The notes under the pieces: model-generated
Told to the model about the DNA's origin: nothing
The model's input: the letters and a program-made list of their open reading frames with translations, nothing else
Database searches by the model: none
Shown here: positions 1 to 8,536 of the stretch, piece by piece
Position numbering within the stretch: the first letter of the stretch is position 1
Layout of the letters: each line of letters begins with the position of its first letter
Program-made: the position numbers and the translations under genes
From: an uncultured Collinsella sp.
GTDB taxonomy: Bacteria > Actinomycetota > Coriobacteriia > Coriobacteriales > Coriobacteriaceae
Assembly (NCBI GenBank): GCA_902388545.1
Contig: CABMPS010000014.1
Coordinates: 1 to 18,304, forward strand
Length of the DNA: 18,304 nt
Direction: 5' to 3'

Positions 1-1
1 A

Positions 2-1417
2 TACCAGGTAACCAACGCCAACAATGGCTATGCCCAGTTCGATTATTTTGAGCGCCCCCAGTATCGCCAGAAGTTCAGAGACCTCTGGTCGAAACTTCGC
101 GAAGAGAACCATGCGATCCACCCCATCGAAGAGCTCGAGAACACTGACCTGTTCAAATTCTCGCCCTTCAAAACGCTCACGCCCGATCAATACGAAACGA
201 TTGAGGCGATTTACAGGCGGCTCGAGCAAGAGCATGAAGACATTAAACACGGCGGGCCCAAGAAAGAGCGCATAACCGTCGTGAACGGCGCGCCAGGAAC
301 AGGCAAAACAATCCTCGCCATCAGTCTCATGTTCAAAATCAAAAATGAGCCGAACCTTTCCGGCCTGCGGGTCGGCTTTGTCACCCCCATGGATTCCCTA
401 AAGAAGACCCTCAGGAAACTCACGCATTTCCTTCCAGGGTTAAAGCCTGGCGATATCTTGAGCCCCAGTGACGTCACAAAAAATGATCGTTATGACATCC
501 TACTTGTCGACGAAGCACATCGACTGGGTAATTATCTAAGTATGGGCTCCGGCATCAAGGCCTTCTATAACACCTGCGATCGCCTCGGCCTTCCGCACAC
601 GAGCAACCAGGTTGACTGGATATACAAATGCTGCGACAAGGCGTACCTGTTCTATGACCCCAAGCAGCAAGTCAGGGCATCCGGCCTCAATCGAGACGGT
701 CTTGAGCGGCGACTTAACCAACTCGAAGAAGCGAAAATTGAAACCGAAGAATTCAACTTGAGCACCCAAATGCGAGTACGCGGCGGCGATGAGTATCTCG
801 ACTTTGTATATGATCTACTCGACAACAAGGCATACATGCATGCCGGCATGAAGTTCGAAGAACTCTTTTCATTGGAGCCTTACGATTCGCGGGCCGGGGA
901 TCCGAACAGTGATGCTCCCAGATACCAGTTTGGAATCATCGACCGATTTGAGGAATTCTGTTCCCTGCAGCAAGCCAAGGAAGAAGAAGTTGGTCTATCC
1001 CGCATGACGGCAGGTTTTGCGTGGAAGTGGGAAACGAAGAAACACAAAGACGCGTTTGACATCGTCATCGAGGGTATCCCCAAACGTTGGAACTCGAGTC
1101 AAAAGGATTGGGTCAACTCCCCCAACGCCGTCAATGAGGTCGGATGCATCCACACGGTACAGGGCTACGACCTCAACTACGGCTTCGTCATTCTGGGACC
1201 AGACATTTACTACGACGCCGAAAAAGGAGCTGTCTGCGTTAACAAAGCGAATTTCAAAGATGCCGTCGCAAAGAAACAGGCAAGCGACGACGACCTACGA
1301 AAGATCATCGTCAACGCCTACTATGTCCTCATGACGCGTGGCATGCTGGGAACGTTTCTTTATGTATGTGACCCGGCGCTCAAGGAGTATTTGTCACGGT
1401 ATATCCCGGTGATTTAG
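2..1417 (+). CDS. DUF2075 (Schlafen-type) SF1 helicase/ATPase, 5' end outside the window
   Basis: The reading frame is open from base 2 to the TAG at 1415-1417, giving 471 visible residues, so the start lies upstream of the window. Superfamily 1 helicase motifs appear in order: Walker A NGAPGTGKT (about residues 93-101), Walker B DILLVDEAHRL, a motif III-like FYDPKQQVRASGL, the arginine-bearing STQMRVRGGDEYLDF, a motif V-like VQGYDLNYGFVILGP and a motif VI-like YYVLMTRGM. This combination is typical of the DUF2075 family (PF09848), whose members are roughly 550-700 residues and often carry an N-terminal GIY-YIG or other nuclease domain that would lie in the missing part. The family is predicted to unwind or translocate on nucleic acid and is common in defence islands; its substrate is unknown. 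It converges on the NERD-helicase gene with a 98-base gap. Family assignment is good; role in defence is inferred from the neighbours. Confidence 0.85.
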   Translation, partial: YQVTNANNGYAQFDYFERPQYRQKFRDLWSKLREENHAIHPIEELENTDLFKFSPFKTLTPDQYETIEAIYRRLEQEHEDIKHGGPKKERITVVNGAPGTGKTILAISLMFKIKNEPNLSGLRVGFVTPMDSLKKTLRKLTHFLPGLKPGDILSPSDVTKNDRYDILLVDEAHRLGNYLSMGSGIKAFYNTCDRLGLPHTSNQVDWIYKCCDKAYLFYDPKQQVRASGLNRDGLERRLNQLEEAKIETEEFNLSTQMRVRGGDEYLDFVYDLLDNKAYMHAGMKFEELFSLEPYDSRAGDPNSDAPRYQFGIIDRFEEFCSLQQAKEEEVGLSRMTAGFAWKWETKKHKDAFDIVIEGIPKRWNSSQKDWVNSPNAVNEVGCIHTVQGYDLNYGFVILGPDIYYDAEKGAVCVNKANFKDAVAKKQASDDDLRKIIVNAYYVLMTRGMLGTFLYVCDPALKEYLSRYIPVI

Positions 1418-1516
1418 CTGCTGCCCGCGCATGGCATGAATAGCAACGGAAGCAGCAGCGAAGCTCCTAGGAAACAATCTCGGATTCACAAAGGGCGGCG
1501 GGGCGCGCTGGCGCCC
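1418..1516. other. Convergent intergenic gap with two weak hairpins
   Basis: This gap separates the DUF2075 gene from the end of the minus-strand operon. An 8-bp inverted repeat GCTGCTGC/GCAGCAGC with a loop of about 25 bases begins just after the DUF2075 stop. A second perfect hairpin, GGGCGC-GCTG-GCGCCC, spans 1501-1516 and touches the operon's stop codon. Neither is followed by a convincing T tract on either strand, so terminator function is only possible. Confidence 0.3.
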
Positions 1517-2898
1517 TATCCAACCAATACTGCCCCCAGAACATTTGCGAGCTTCTTGGCGGGGCGTCTATTCGCTTTTTCGCCCATCGCCACGAGCGCG
1601 TGGTTGCAGGCGTCCTCATTCATGTCGCAAACAATTCTAAGCTCATGCCGCGCCCTTGAAGCAGCCGTATAAAACAAAGTCCCAGGCTCTGGCATGTAGC
1701 TCATGGACGGCTGTTCCCATAAGGCTTGATCAACATCAATCAAAATTACCGCAGCAGCCTCCATCCCCTTGAACTTCCTCACCGTATGGACGGGAATCTT
1801 CTGACCTTTCCACCTCTTTAAGCTCTGATCGCCAGTGAAACAGCCCGACAGCTTAGAATTTTCCAATGTCTTGCATGTGATAATCACAATGTCATTAATA
1901 CCGGCACTCTTGAGTAGAGTAATATGCTTATCTACATATGCCTCTTGCGCGGCGGCGTCACAATCAATCATAAGCAATGGAGGCTTGCCAAGCTTAGCCA
2001 TAACCTGTGTTCTAAAACCGTGCGCTTCACCAAGAGCACTCAGGGAAGACTTCTCGATAGCCTCCGTATTCCGGCAGTTTACATAAAGCGTTAGCTTGCA
2101 ATCGGCATCCATAAGGAAGCTGGGCATAGTTGAGCCTTGGACAAACTGCCTTTTGTCGTAAAAGAGATACATGGTGCTTTCCGGCTTTGAATCCACAATA
2201 GAACGTAGCGTTTCGAGCACCATCGCGTCCTCGATAGCCTTGAGGCCAAAATCTTGGCCTTCGTCTATTACGATGTGCTGATAGGGAAACGAGTCAGGGT
2301 GCTCCATGAGCTCTTCGGTCAGGCTGGCATAGTTTGGCTCGAGAGAATTGCAGACCTTGCAGGCGTAGCCCGGAATTGTATAGACGTCGATTTCCGGAAC
2401 ATCCTTGCACCTTCTAGCAATCTCTTCCTTCAAAAGCGAATTAAAGCACAAAAAGAGAACCCTGCCCGTACAGGCGGCCTGCCTAGCCCTCTCAATTGCA
2501 ATGAGGGTTTTACCAGTTCCTGCCGCCCCATTAATTACCGCCGTCTTCTGATCCTTGATGAAATTCAACACGCGAGCCTGCGAGTCCAGCAGCCTTGCGA
2601 ACACGAAATCGTTATATCGATAGTCTACCGAATTCGTCGGGACGATATCGAACTCCGGCAAGAGCACTTTATGCAAAACCTCTTGAGCCTCGGTCTTGGA
2701 GAGTCTCGTCTCCCTTCCCCCGACTTCCATACTCATGATGCGAACTATTTGAGCAGTTGGATCCCCAAGGTCTGTCTTGCACAGAGTAATATCGCGAGAA
2801 GCCTCAGGAGAGTAGTCAATAAAACCAAGCTCGTGGGCGCCCAAGGACGGAAGCCAAACTGCATGAGTAACCTTGCACCTATCGCACAGCTCCCTCAA
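1516..2898 (-). pseudogene. UvrD-like helicase half of a frameshifted NERD-helicase gene
   Basis: This 460-residue frame holds a superfamily 1A helicase core: Walker A NGAAGTGKT (about residues 123-131), Walker B IVIDEGQDF (209-217), motif III-like YLFYDKRQF, motif V-like TVRKFKGMEAAAVILID and motif VI-like FYTAASRARHELRIV. On its own it would have to start at TTG (2898-2896), two bases after the stop of the upstream fragment. That TTG has no properly spaced ribosome binding site. In frame upstream of the TTG, the sequence continues DSIKWKLINRFEDVG back to the G7 tract, exactly where the NERD fragment loses frame. It is therefore best read as the C-terminal part of one 578-residue NERD-helicase whose frame is broken at 2943-2949. 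NERD-helicases are widespread in accessory regions. Coupling to the nuclease domain suggests DNA unwinding and cleavage, but this is not shown for this protein. Confidence 0.85.
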
Positions 2899-2900
2899 CC

Positions 2901-3251
2901 CTACATCTTCAAATCGATTAATGAGCTTCCATTTAATGCTATCCCCCCCTGCCGATAAGGCCCTCCATGCCTCCGCATCGATATGCCGCTACCGTATAGC
3001 CACTCGCCGTTTTCGCAGCGGATCTTTCCCGCCTTCGCCTCGATGACAAGGATACCGAGTCTGCGATTAAACACGACGAAATCGGCTTCCCTCTGCTCAA
3101 TAGCGTTTCCATCCACAACATCCAACATCTTGTATGAATGGATAACCGTAAAATCATCGGGAAGCTTACTCAGTGCGTAATAAATCTCCCCCTCACGGCT
3201 CCGATCGTCGTATTCAGCTGGGCCAAGGCTCGGTATCATTCTTGCAGCCAT
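2901..3251 (-). pseudogene. NERD nuclease-domain half of the same frameshifted gene
   Basis: These 116 residues are the N-terminal part of a NERD (nuclease-related) domain, PF08378. Visible features are GEIYYALSKLP (residues 21-31), then READFVVF with D57 and LGILVIEAKAG with E71 and K73. This D...ExK pattern is that of the PD-(D/E)XK-like fold. Residues after RRHGGPYRQGG (about 103) read IALNGSSLIDLKM, unlike the family, and then stop at TAG 2903-2901. One extra G in the G7 run gives QGGDSIKWKLINRF and joins the helicase half. The start ATG follows the stop of the large helicase by two bases, with AGAGG about seven bases upstream inside that gene's end, so the two are translationally coupled. 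This could be a true pseudogene, a phase-variable or frameshifted gene, or a sequencing error in a homopolymer. Confidence 0.85.
2943..2949 (-). repeat. G7 homopolymer (slippage site) in the NERD-helicase gene
   Basis: On the coding (minus) strand the sequence is CA, seven G, ATA. Read in the NERD frame it is CAG GGG GGG ATA. This equals a G_GGG_GGG heptamer of the X_XXY_YYZ slippery type. A -1 slip, or one extra G in DNA or RNA, restores the full frame into the helicase half. Confidence 0.8.
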
Positions 3252-3253
3252 GG

Positions 3254-6200
3254 CTATGCCTCTTTATCGATCTCTCTCATTACATCTTCAGCGGAGCACT
3301 CGCCGGCAACAAACAGACTCCAGCCTGACGCAAATCGCCAAGCGGAGCCGAAGGCATTGTCAAAATCGCCCGCCGCTTCCTCGTCAAGAAGAATGACCTT
3401 GGACTTGCGCCAAACAAGCGTGGCATAAGCGCTGTCGTCGCCAGCATCAGATAGCTCCACATCTATGCCCGGAGTCTCCCAGCGCAGATGCGAGTCGTAG
3501 CTCGTCATTTCACGAATCAACTCGATCCACTCCTCCGAAGAATCAGATCGGATTGACAGCTTCATCGCTTCGGCCAACGATAGCGCCTTGTTGTTTGCGC
3601 CATCATCAGAGGCATATAGCTCAAACCCAGCAACGGAGTCCGAGGCATCCAGCTCGCAATCGAGTTCTTTATCCTCATCGGAATTGCCGGCAGAACAAAC
3701 GGAAGGCGATACAGCAAGAAGAGTCCCCAAAATTCGCTTTGCAGCGCCTCGAGAAAGGTTCGCCTGCACAGCTTGGTTGTAATAATTTGCAATACAACCG
3801 TAGCAGCAAGTTTCTTCACCGCATCCACAATGACCGTCTACGACCTTATAAGCCTCTTCAATTAGCTCCGCCACCTCTTTGCTGAGCTGGCGCACATGAC
3901 CGGCTCCTCCAGGCACGTCATCATAGATGAGTATTGAAAAGCTGCCTGCATCATTTTTGTATGTAGTCCCTCCGAGTTCGGTCTCGGGAACCTCAAGGAT
4001 TTTAGCCGCAGCGGTAAACAGCGCCCACATCACAGCTTCCCAGTCGCCATCGCAGCAAACCGTCGCCGCATCAAAATCAAATACGAGCTCGAGAACGTCG
4101 CTCACAAATGCCGTACCCAGTGCGCTGAACCTATTAATCTTTGGAGCAGTGCCGCTCTTCTCGCACCAGTAGGTATGTTGGATCTTCTCTCCACCAACAG
4201 CAGCGCGATTGCAGTAAGAGCAGACTTGGAAGCCCTTAGCAGGGCTATTGAGCACACAAAGTTGCCCGTTCTCGGCATATTTTACTTTCACCGCACCGCC
4301 AGGAAAACAAAACTCTCCGGTCGCAGTCTCGTTAGGCCAGTGCTGGCTAAAGTGCACCGATGCATACCCCTTTGGCCTCGGCCTTCTAAGCCCGATGCCT
4401 TTTTTGTTTTCCGTGCCGACAAAACCATAGGAAGGTATGAGCATATTCTTTTCGAGAGCAAACTCGGTATGGCAAACGGGACACTCGCCTTTATCACTGT
4501 AGTTTTCAATAGGCCATACAAATGTTTCGCAATTTGGACACTTTCCATACCTGCGCTTTCGCAACTCTTGTCCTTTCGGCTTTCTGAGTCCAACGGACTT
4601 CCAAAGCGTCTTGCCGGCAACGATTTCCGCCCCCGGTGCATATTCCCTAATGGCTTGACGCATACCCCTAGAAAGCTCGAGCCTGTTCTCACCTACAGAA
4701 TTCTCGATATCAAGAAGATGGAGCTCTACGAGATCAGTCGGAAACCCGTACTTAGGCAATACTCCGTTCTCGGCAAGAATTGCGATAGTTCTCTCCTTCT
4801 TGAGCGCATCCCTGGACTTTAGAAGCTTGGATGTGAGAATGTCGTTGACGCCCATATTCAGCTCAATACCATCCTGAACACGCTCAAAATCAGCATGCTT
4901 AAGGCTATGTGCAAGGAGAAGCCTGCCACCGCCTCCATTCTCAGCCGAATCGATTGGCCCAACAAGCTTTGCTATCCACCCCCACTCGTTTACGCCAACT
5001 TCTTCCGCCACGGGCATGCCTTGCGGAACAACGCGGACGAGCTGTTCATAGACACTCTTTGGCCGCGATGCAAGGAAGCTGCGAAGATCTTCGAGGCCTT
5101 CCGGCTCCGATTTAGAAAGATCCATAAAGTCGTTGTATCCATGAGAGTAGTCTTTGCCCAAGCTCCGGCTCGCGTAGCGAAAGAACTCAGACATAGCGAC
5201 AGCGAAAACATGCCGTATCGCAATGGCATCGTTATTCAGATAACACATTGGCACTCTCGTGTTGCCGCCAATTATCTTGGCTGGGTCCTCAAAGTACGCG
5301 ACATCATGGGGCCGCAAGCGAGCAAACGTGATGGCATATCCAGGCTTGCCAGCGCGGCGTCCAACGCGACCGGCTCGTTGCGTATAATTCGCGGTACTAG
5401 GTGGAACGTTTCTCATAAAAATGGCCCTCAAATCGCCAACGTCCACACCCAGCTCAAACGTGGTCGTGCAACTCAAAACATTAACGTTGCCTTTGATAAA
5501 TTCGCTCTGTATTTCTCTAGCCTTTTTGGATGACAGCTGTGCAGTATGTTCCTCGATGTCGAGGGGAAGCGCCTCATCTTGATATACGGTTTTATAGAAG
5601 CGGTCTTTGTCTCTTGCCTCTGCGAAGCTCATTTTCACCATCGTGCCGTTGCATTTCGTTGTCATGCAAACGCCATGCGTGTCCAGATGAGTCTCACATC
5701 CACATGCATCGCAACGATAGACAATATCATCGTTGGAATGCGGATACATAGTCCAAATATCTCTGCCAAGCCTAAAGTGTTCACGCGAATCGATCAAATA
5801 TCCTTCGCCCCTAAATAGCTTGCAACTTAGATACTCCCCCATAAACTGGAATAGACTTTGCAGAATCGGGCGAACGTCCTCACGGGTCAGCTCGATACCG
5901 TGGACCCTTTTGACGTACTTGCGAATAAAGGCACTGCGCTTATTTTCTGTACCACGTACCGCATCTCCCGCAAACTGAACAATATCCTTTGACGCAGAGC
6001 CGCCTCCCTCAAGCACGACAAGGTTACCGCGCTTCTCATGATTGTTTCTTAGCTCAGGGACCCCTTCAGGAACCTCGATAACGTTTTTCTCTCGGAGCAG
6101 TTCAAGACAGGTCCTTGCAAACAAAATGTAGTCTTCGAATGAAAGCCAGGCTGCCCCATCGGCATTAAGTCTATCCACCTGTCTTTCGACAAGTTTTTTC

Positions 6201-8524
6201 GCCCCAGGATGGGAAAACCCCTTGTTAAATTCAGTAGGCTCGATCCTTACAACGCCAAGGCCTTCAAGGCTGTTCCGCGAATCCTCAGCCGCAAGCTCAT
6301 CGAGAATCCAGGCCGTCGCCTGGCCCCTCTTGTTGGAACCCAAGACCCCCGGATATCGCCTCTTTGCAACACTTGTTATCCAATCAATAACTGAGCTCGG
6401 CTTACAACCCTCACCGTCGCGAGACAGGGTTTCCACCGCTTCTCTTATCAGCTGACGACGTGTGATGTTCCCATAAGTTCTATCCATTGCGGGCGCGAAG
6501 AAAGCCGCGTCCTGGCGCTTATCCGAGAAGCAAATAATACTTCCTGCCCTGCGCTCCTCATCGAGGTCTGCGAACAAATCATCCTCGTCAGCTTCTTCCT
6601 CATCAAAAGGCGGAATATCCCTGACCAGGTCGTAACAGACGACACTGCCTGCAGCTTCAGGCGAAACGCGCATTGGCTGAATTGCCACAACGGACTGATA
6701 TCCGCAATGACGACAACGCGCCTCTGCTTCATCTGATTGTTTTTTCTCGTTTTGGTTGAGCGCAATTGGGATGCGCGCAACAATCTCATGCTCGAAACGA
6801 TGAACACCACCCTCGGCTTCATGATACAAAGACCCGCATATCGGGCACAGCCATTGGATCTTTTCATCGGGATCCCTCTCCGATTCGTCAGAGAGAAGAC
6901 GGTAGTAGACTCTCGGAAGAAACTCGTCGTCGGAATCCGTTCCTTCATGTCGAGGACTTAGCCACGCAGTCTTCACCTCGGGATCAGAGCTCTCCTCACC
7001 AAGGATGTATGCCTGCCCACAATGGCGACAGACCGACACCTCATATACAGGAGTATCGTTTTCATCGTCATAATGCTCCGCAATCGTTTTGTGAGGAGTC
7101 AGCTTACGTGTATGCAGATTTAAATAGATGCCCTCAGGAGCACGCAAGAAAGAATGGTAGCGACTCGTAAGAATGGGAACATCCTTGGAGCGCTGTGCAG
7201 AGGAAAGCACCTCAACCATGGCAGTGAGGATTTCCACACCCCGCTTATCTCCCGTGAGCCCTTCGATCTCAAGCTCCTCAATGGTGTCAAGATCAGTGAG
7301 GTCGAAAAGACGCTCACAGCGTCTCACCAGTTTTGTCGCAGACGATTCACCCAGAAGGATCTTTCCTAGTCCCATTAGGGGGGACTCGCCGTCTAGTCTC
7401 GCTACAACCTCTTCAGGAGCTCCACCAGATGCGAGTTCGCTGCGAAGTTCCGCCCAAGTGTCTAGAGAAAGCGCGCCCCAAGGCTTTTCATCAAGAGCAT
7501 CTTGGGGCTGATCTTTCTCGCTCGTGATGACATCGAGATCCGCGGGATCACCCGAGAAAGGCTCGCCAAAAAGATCCCGAGCAAATTTAGCCACCTTCGG
7601 CATATCTTCTTCTGAGCCGATTGTTGCGGAAGTTGCGTAACAATGAAGCTTGGGCAGCTCCCCCGTTTCCGATTCGATACGAGCCTTTACTCGACGCAGC
7701 AAATATGCGATTTCGGTGCCAAGCGCGCCTGAATAAACGTGCGCCTCATCGATGGCGATATGCCGCCAGTTTGCACCAAATGCTCCTTCGAACAGCGGCG
7801 CATCCTCCGGACGTAGAAGGAGATACTCAAGCATAGAGTAGTTTGTAAGCAAAATGTTGGGTGGGTTCTCACGTATTTTCTCGCGAGAGATGATTTCATT
7901 TGGCAGTCTAGTTTGATCCGGGTTTTCGTCTTTCCACTTACGGAGAGCCACGGACTCTTTCTCCTCAGTATCTCCGGTATAACGCCCGAAGGAGATATCG
8001 GTCCCCTTCAGCAACAGTCGCAATCGTTTAAGCTGATCGTTTGCGAGAGCATTCATCGGGTAAAGTATCATGGCACGGACGCCAGCGGAGGGCCCGCTCT
8101 TTTCGAATTCTGAGAGGATGTCATTCAGAATCGGAAGCAAAAAGCACTCAGTCTTACCCGAACCCGTGCCCGTAACGACTGCGTAATTACGCCTGGCAAC
8201 GCTCTTTTCAATAGCCTTAACTTGATGCACATATAAGGGGCGATAGGGGTCAAAATTACGCTCTTCTCCGCCGCCTAAACTCATCATGCCCTTGCAGAGA
8301 AGCCCCTCGTCCACCAGGTCTGCCACAGTTTTATCCTTGCGGTACGGAGGCGCCGCCTCAAGAAACGGTCCCTTTGCAAGATATCCCGGCTCGCAGAGAA
8401 TCGTCTCAAGCTGCTTCTGCAAATCCGCGTCATCAAAGTGAATAGTAGTGGCAATGTACTCGCGATAAGAGTCCTCCACTTTGCGCGCAGTCTCAATGGG
8501 GTTGAATTCTTTTGCATCCATCAT
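3254..8524 (-). CDS. DruE-like giant DEAH helicase with DUF1998 zinc module (Druantia-type)
   Basis: This 1756-residue protein begins with a superfamily 2 helicase: YVHQVKAIE upstream (about 98-106), Walker A TGTGSGKTE (118-126), LYPMNALANDQL (motif Ia), LLTNYSMLEYLL, DEAH (259-262) and a SAT motif near 308. Motif VI QRAGRVGRR lies at about 1048, after TTTFELGVDVGDLRAIF. Cys pairs (CRHCGQAY, CPICGSLYH, CRHCGYQ, CPNCETF, CPVCHTEF, CSYCNR) suggest several zinc ribbons. The C-terminal DUF1998/MrfA-type module shows IYDDVPGGAGH (about 1533-1543) and the cluster CGCGEETCCYGC (about 1566-1577). Size and layout match DruE, the signature protein of Druantia anti-phage systems; MrfA-type repair helicases are much shorter, and DISARM proteins split these domains. 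ATG at 8524 has CAGGAG six bases upstream and lies 12 bases after the previous stop. Helicase assignment is secure; Druantia assignment is by architecture and neighbour. Confidence 0.8.
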   Translation of the reverse strand: MMDAKEFNPIETARKVEDSYREYIATTIHFDDADLQKQLETILCEPGYLAKGPFLEAAPPYRKDKTVADLVDEGLLCKGMMSLGGGEERNFDPYRPLYVHQVKAIEKSVARRNYAVVTGTGSGKTECFLLPILNDILSEFEKSGPSAGVRAMILYPMNALANDQLKRLRLLLKGTDISFGRYTGDTEEKESVALRKWKDENPDQTRLPNEIISREKIRENPPNILLTNYSMLEYLLLRPEDAPLFEGAFGANWRHIAIDEAHVYSGALGTEIAYLLRRVKARIESETGELPKLHCYATSATIGSEEDMPKVAKFARDLFGEPFSGDPADLDVITSEKDQPQDALDEKPWGALSLDTWAELRSELASGGAPEEVVARLDGESPLMGLGKILLGESSATKLVRRCERLFDLTDLDTIEELEIEGLTGDKRGVEILTAMVEVLSSAQRSKDVPILTSRYHSFLRAPEGIYLNLHTRKLTPHKTIAEHYDDENDTPVYEVSVCRHCGQAYILGEESSDPEVKTAWLSPRHEGTDSDDEFLPRVYYRLLSDESERDPDEKIQWLCPICGSLYHEAEGGVHRFEHEIVARIPIALNQNEKKQSDEAEARCRHCGYQSVVAIQPMRVSPEAAGSVVCYDLVRDIPPFDEEEADEDDLFADLDEERRAGSIICFSDKRQDAAFFAPAMDRTYGNITRRQLIREAVETLSRDGEGCKPSSVIDWITSVAKRRYPGVLGSNKRGQATAWILDELAAEDSRNSLEGLGVVRIEPTEFNKGFSHPGAKKLVERQVDRLNADGAAWLSFEDYILFARTCLELLREKNVIEVPEGVPELRNNHEKRGNLVVLEGGGSASKDIVQFAGDAVRGTENKRSAFIRKYVKRVHGIELTREDVRPILQSLFQFMGEYLSCKLFRGEGYLIDSREHFRLGRDIWTMYPHSNDDIVYRCDACGCETHLDTHGVCMTTKCNGTMVKMSFAEARDKDRFYKTVYQDEALPLDIEEHTAQLSSKKAREIQSEFIKGNVNVLSCTTTFELGVDVGDLRAIFMRNVPPSTANYTQRAGRVGRRAGKPGYAITFARLRPHDVAYFEDPAKIIGGNTRVPMCYLNNDAIAIRHVFAVAMSEFFRYASRSLGKDYSHGYNDFMDLSKSEPEGLEDLRSFLASRPKSVYEQLVRVVPQGMPVAEEVGVNEWGWIAKLVGPIDSAENGGGGRLLLAHSLKHADFERVQDGIELNMGVNDILTSKLLKSRDALKKERTIAILAENGVLPKYGFPTDLVELHLLDIENSVGENRLELSRGMRQAIREYAPGAEIVAGKTLWKSVGLRKPKGQELRKRRYGKCPNCETFVWPIENYSDKGECPVCHTEFALEKNMLIPSYGFVGTENKKGIGLRRPRPKGYASVHFSQHWPNETATGEFCFPGGAVKVKYAENGQLCVLNSPAKGFQVCSYCNRAAVGGEKIQHTYWCEKSGTAPKINRFSALGTAFVSDVLELVFDFDAATVCCDGDWEAVMWALFTAAAKILEVPETELGGTTYKNDAGSFSILIYDDVPGGAGHVRQLSKEVAELIEEAYKVVDGHCGCGEETCCYGCIANYYNQAVQANLSRGAAKRILGTLLAVSPSVCSAGNSDEDKELDCELDASDSVAGFELYASDDGANNKALSLAEAMKLSIRSDSSEEWIELIREMTSYDSHLRWETPGIDVELSDAGDDSAYATLVWRKSKVILLDEEAAGDFDNAFGSAWRFASGWSLFVAGECSAEDVMREIDKEA

Positions 8525-8536
8525 TATTTGCTCCTG

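Noticed and set aside
2254..2958. A 234-codon + strand frame opposite the NERD-helicase
   Set aside because: Antisense to conserved helicase motifs; the translation looks random and no ribosome binding site is seen.
4175..5533. Two + strand frames of 215 and 212 codons opposite the giant helicase
   Set aside because: They overlap the zinc-ribbon and motif V-VI regions of a continuous 1756-residue protein and carry no recognisable domain.
3254..8524. DISARM or BREX assignment for the large helicase
   Set aside because: No methyltransferase, PglZ or phospholipase-D gene is present, and DISARM carries the helicase and DUF1998 in separate proteins.
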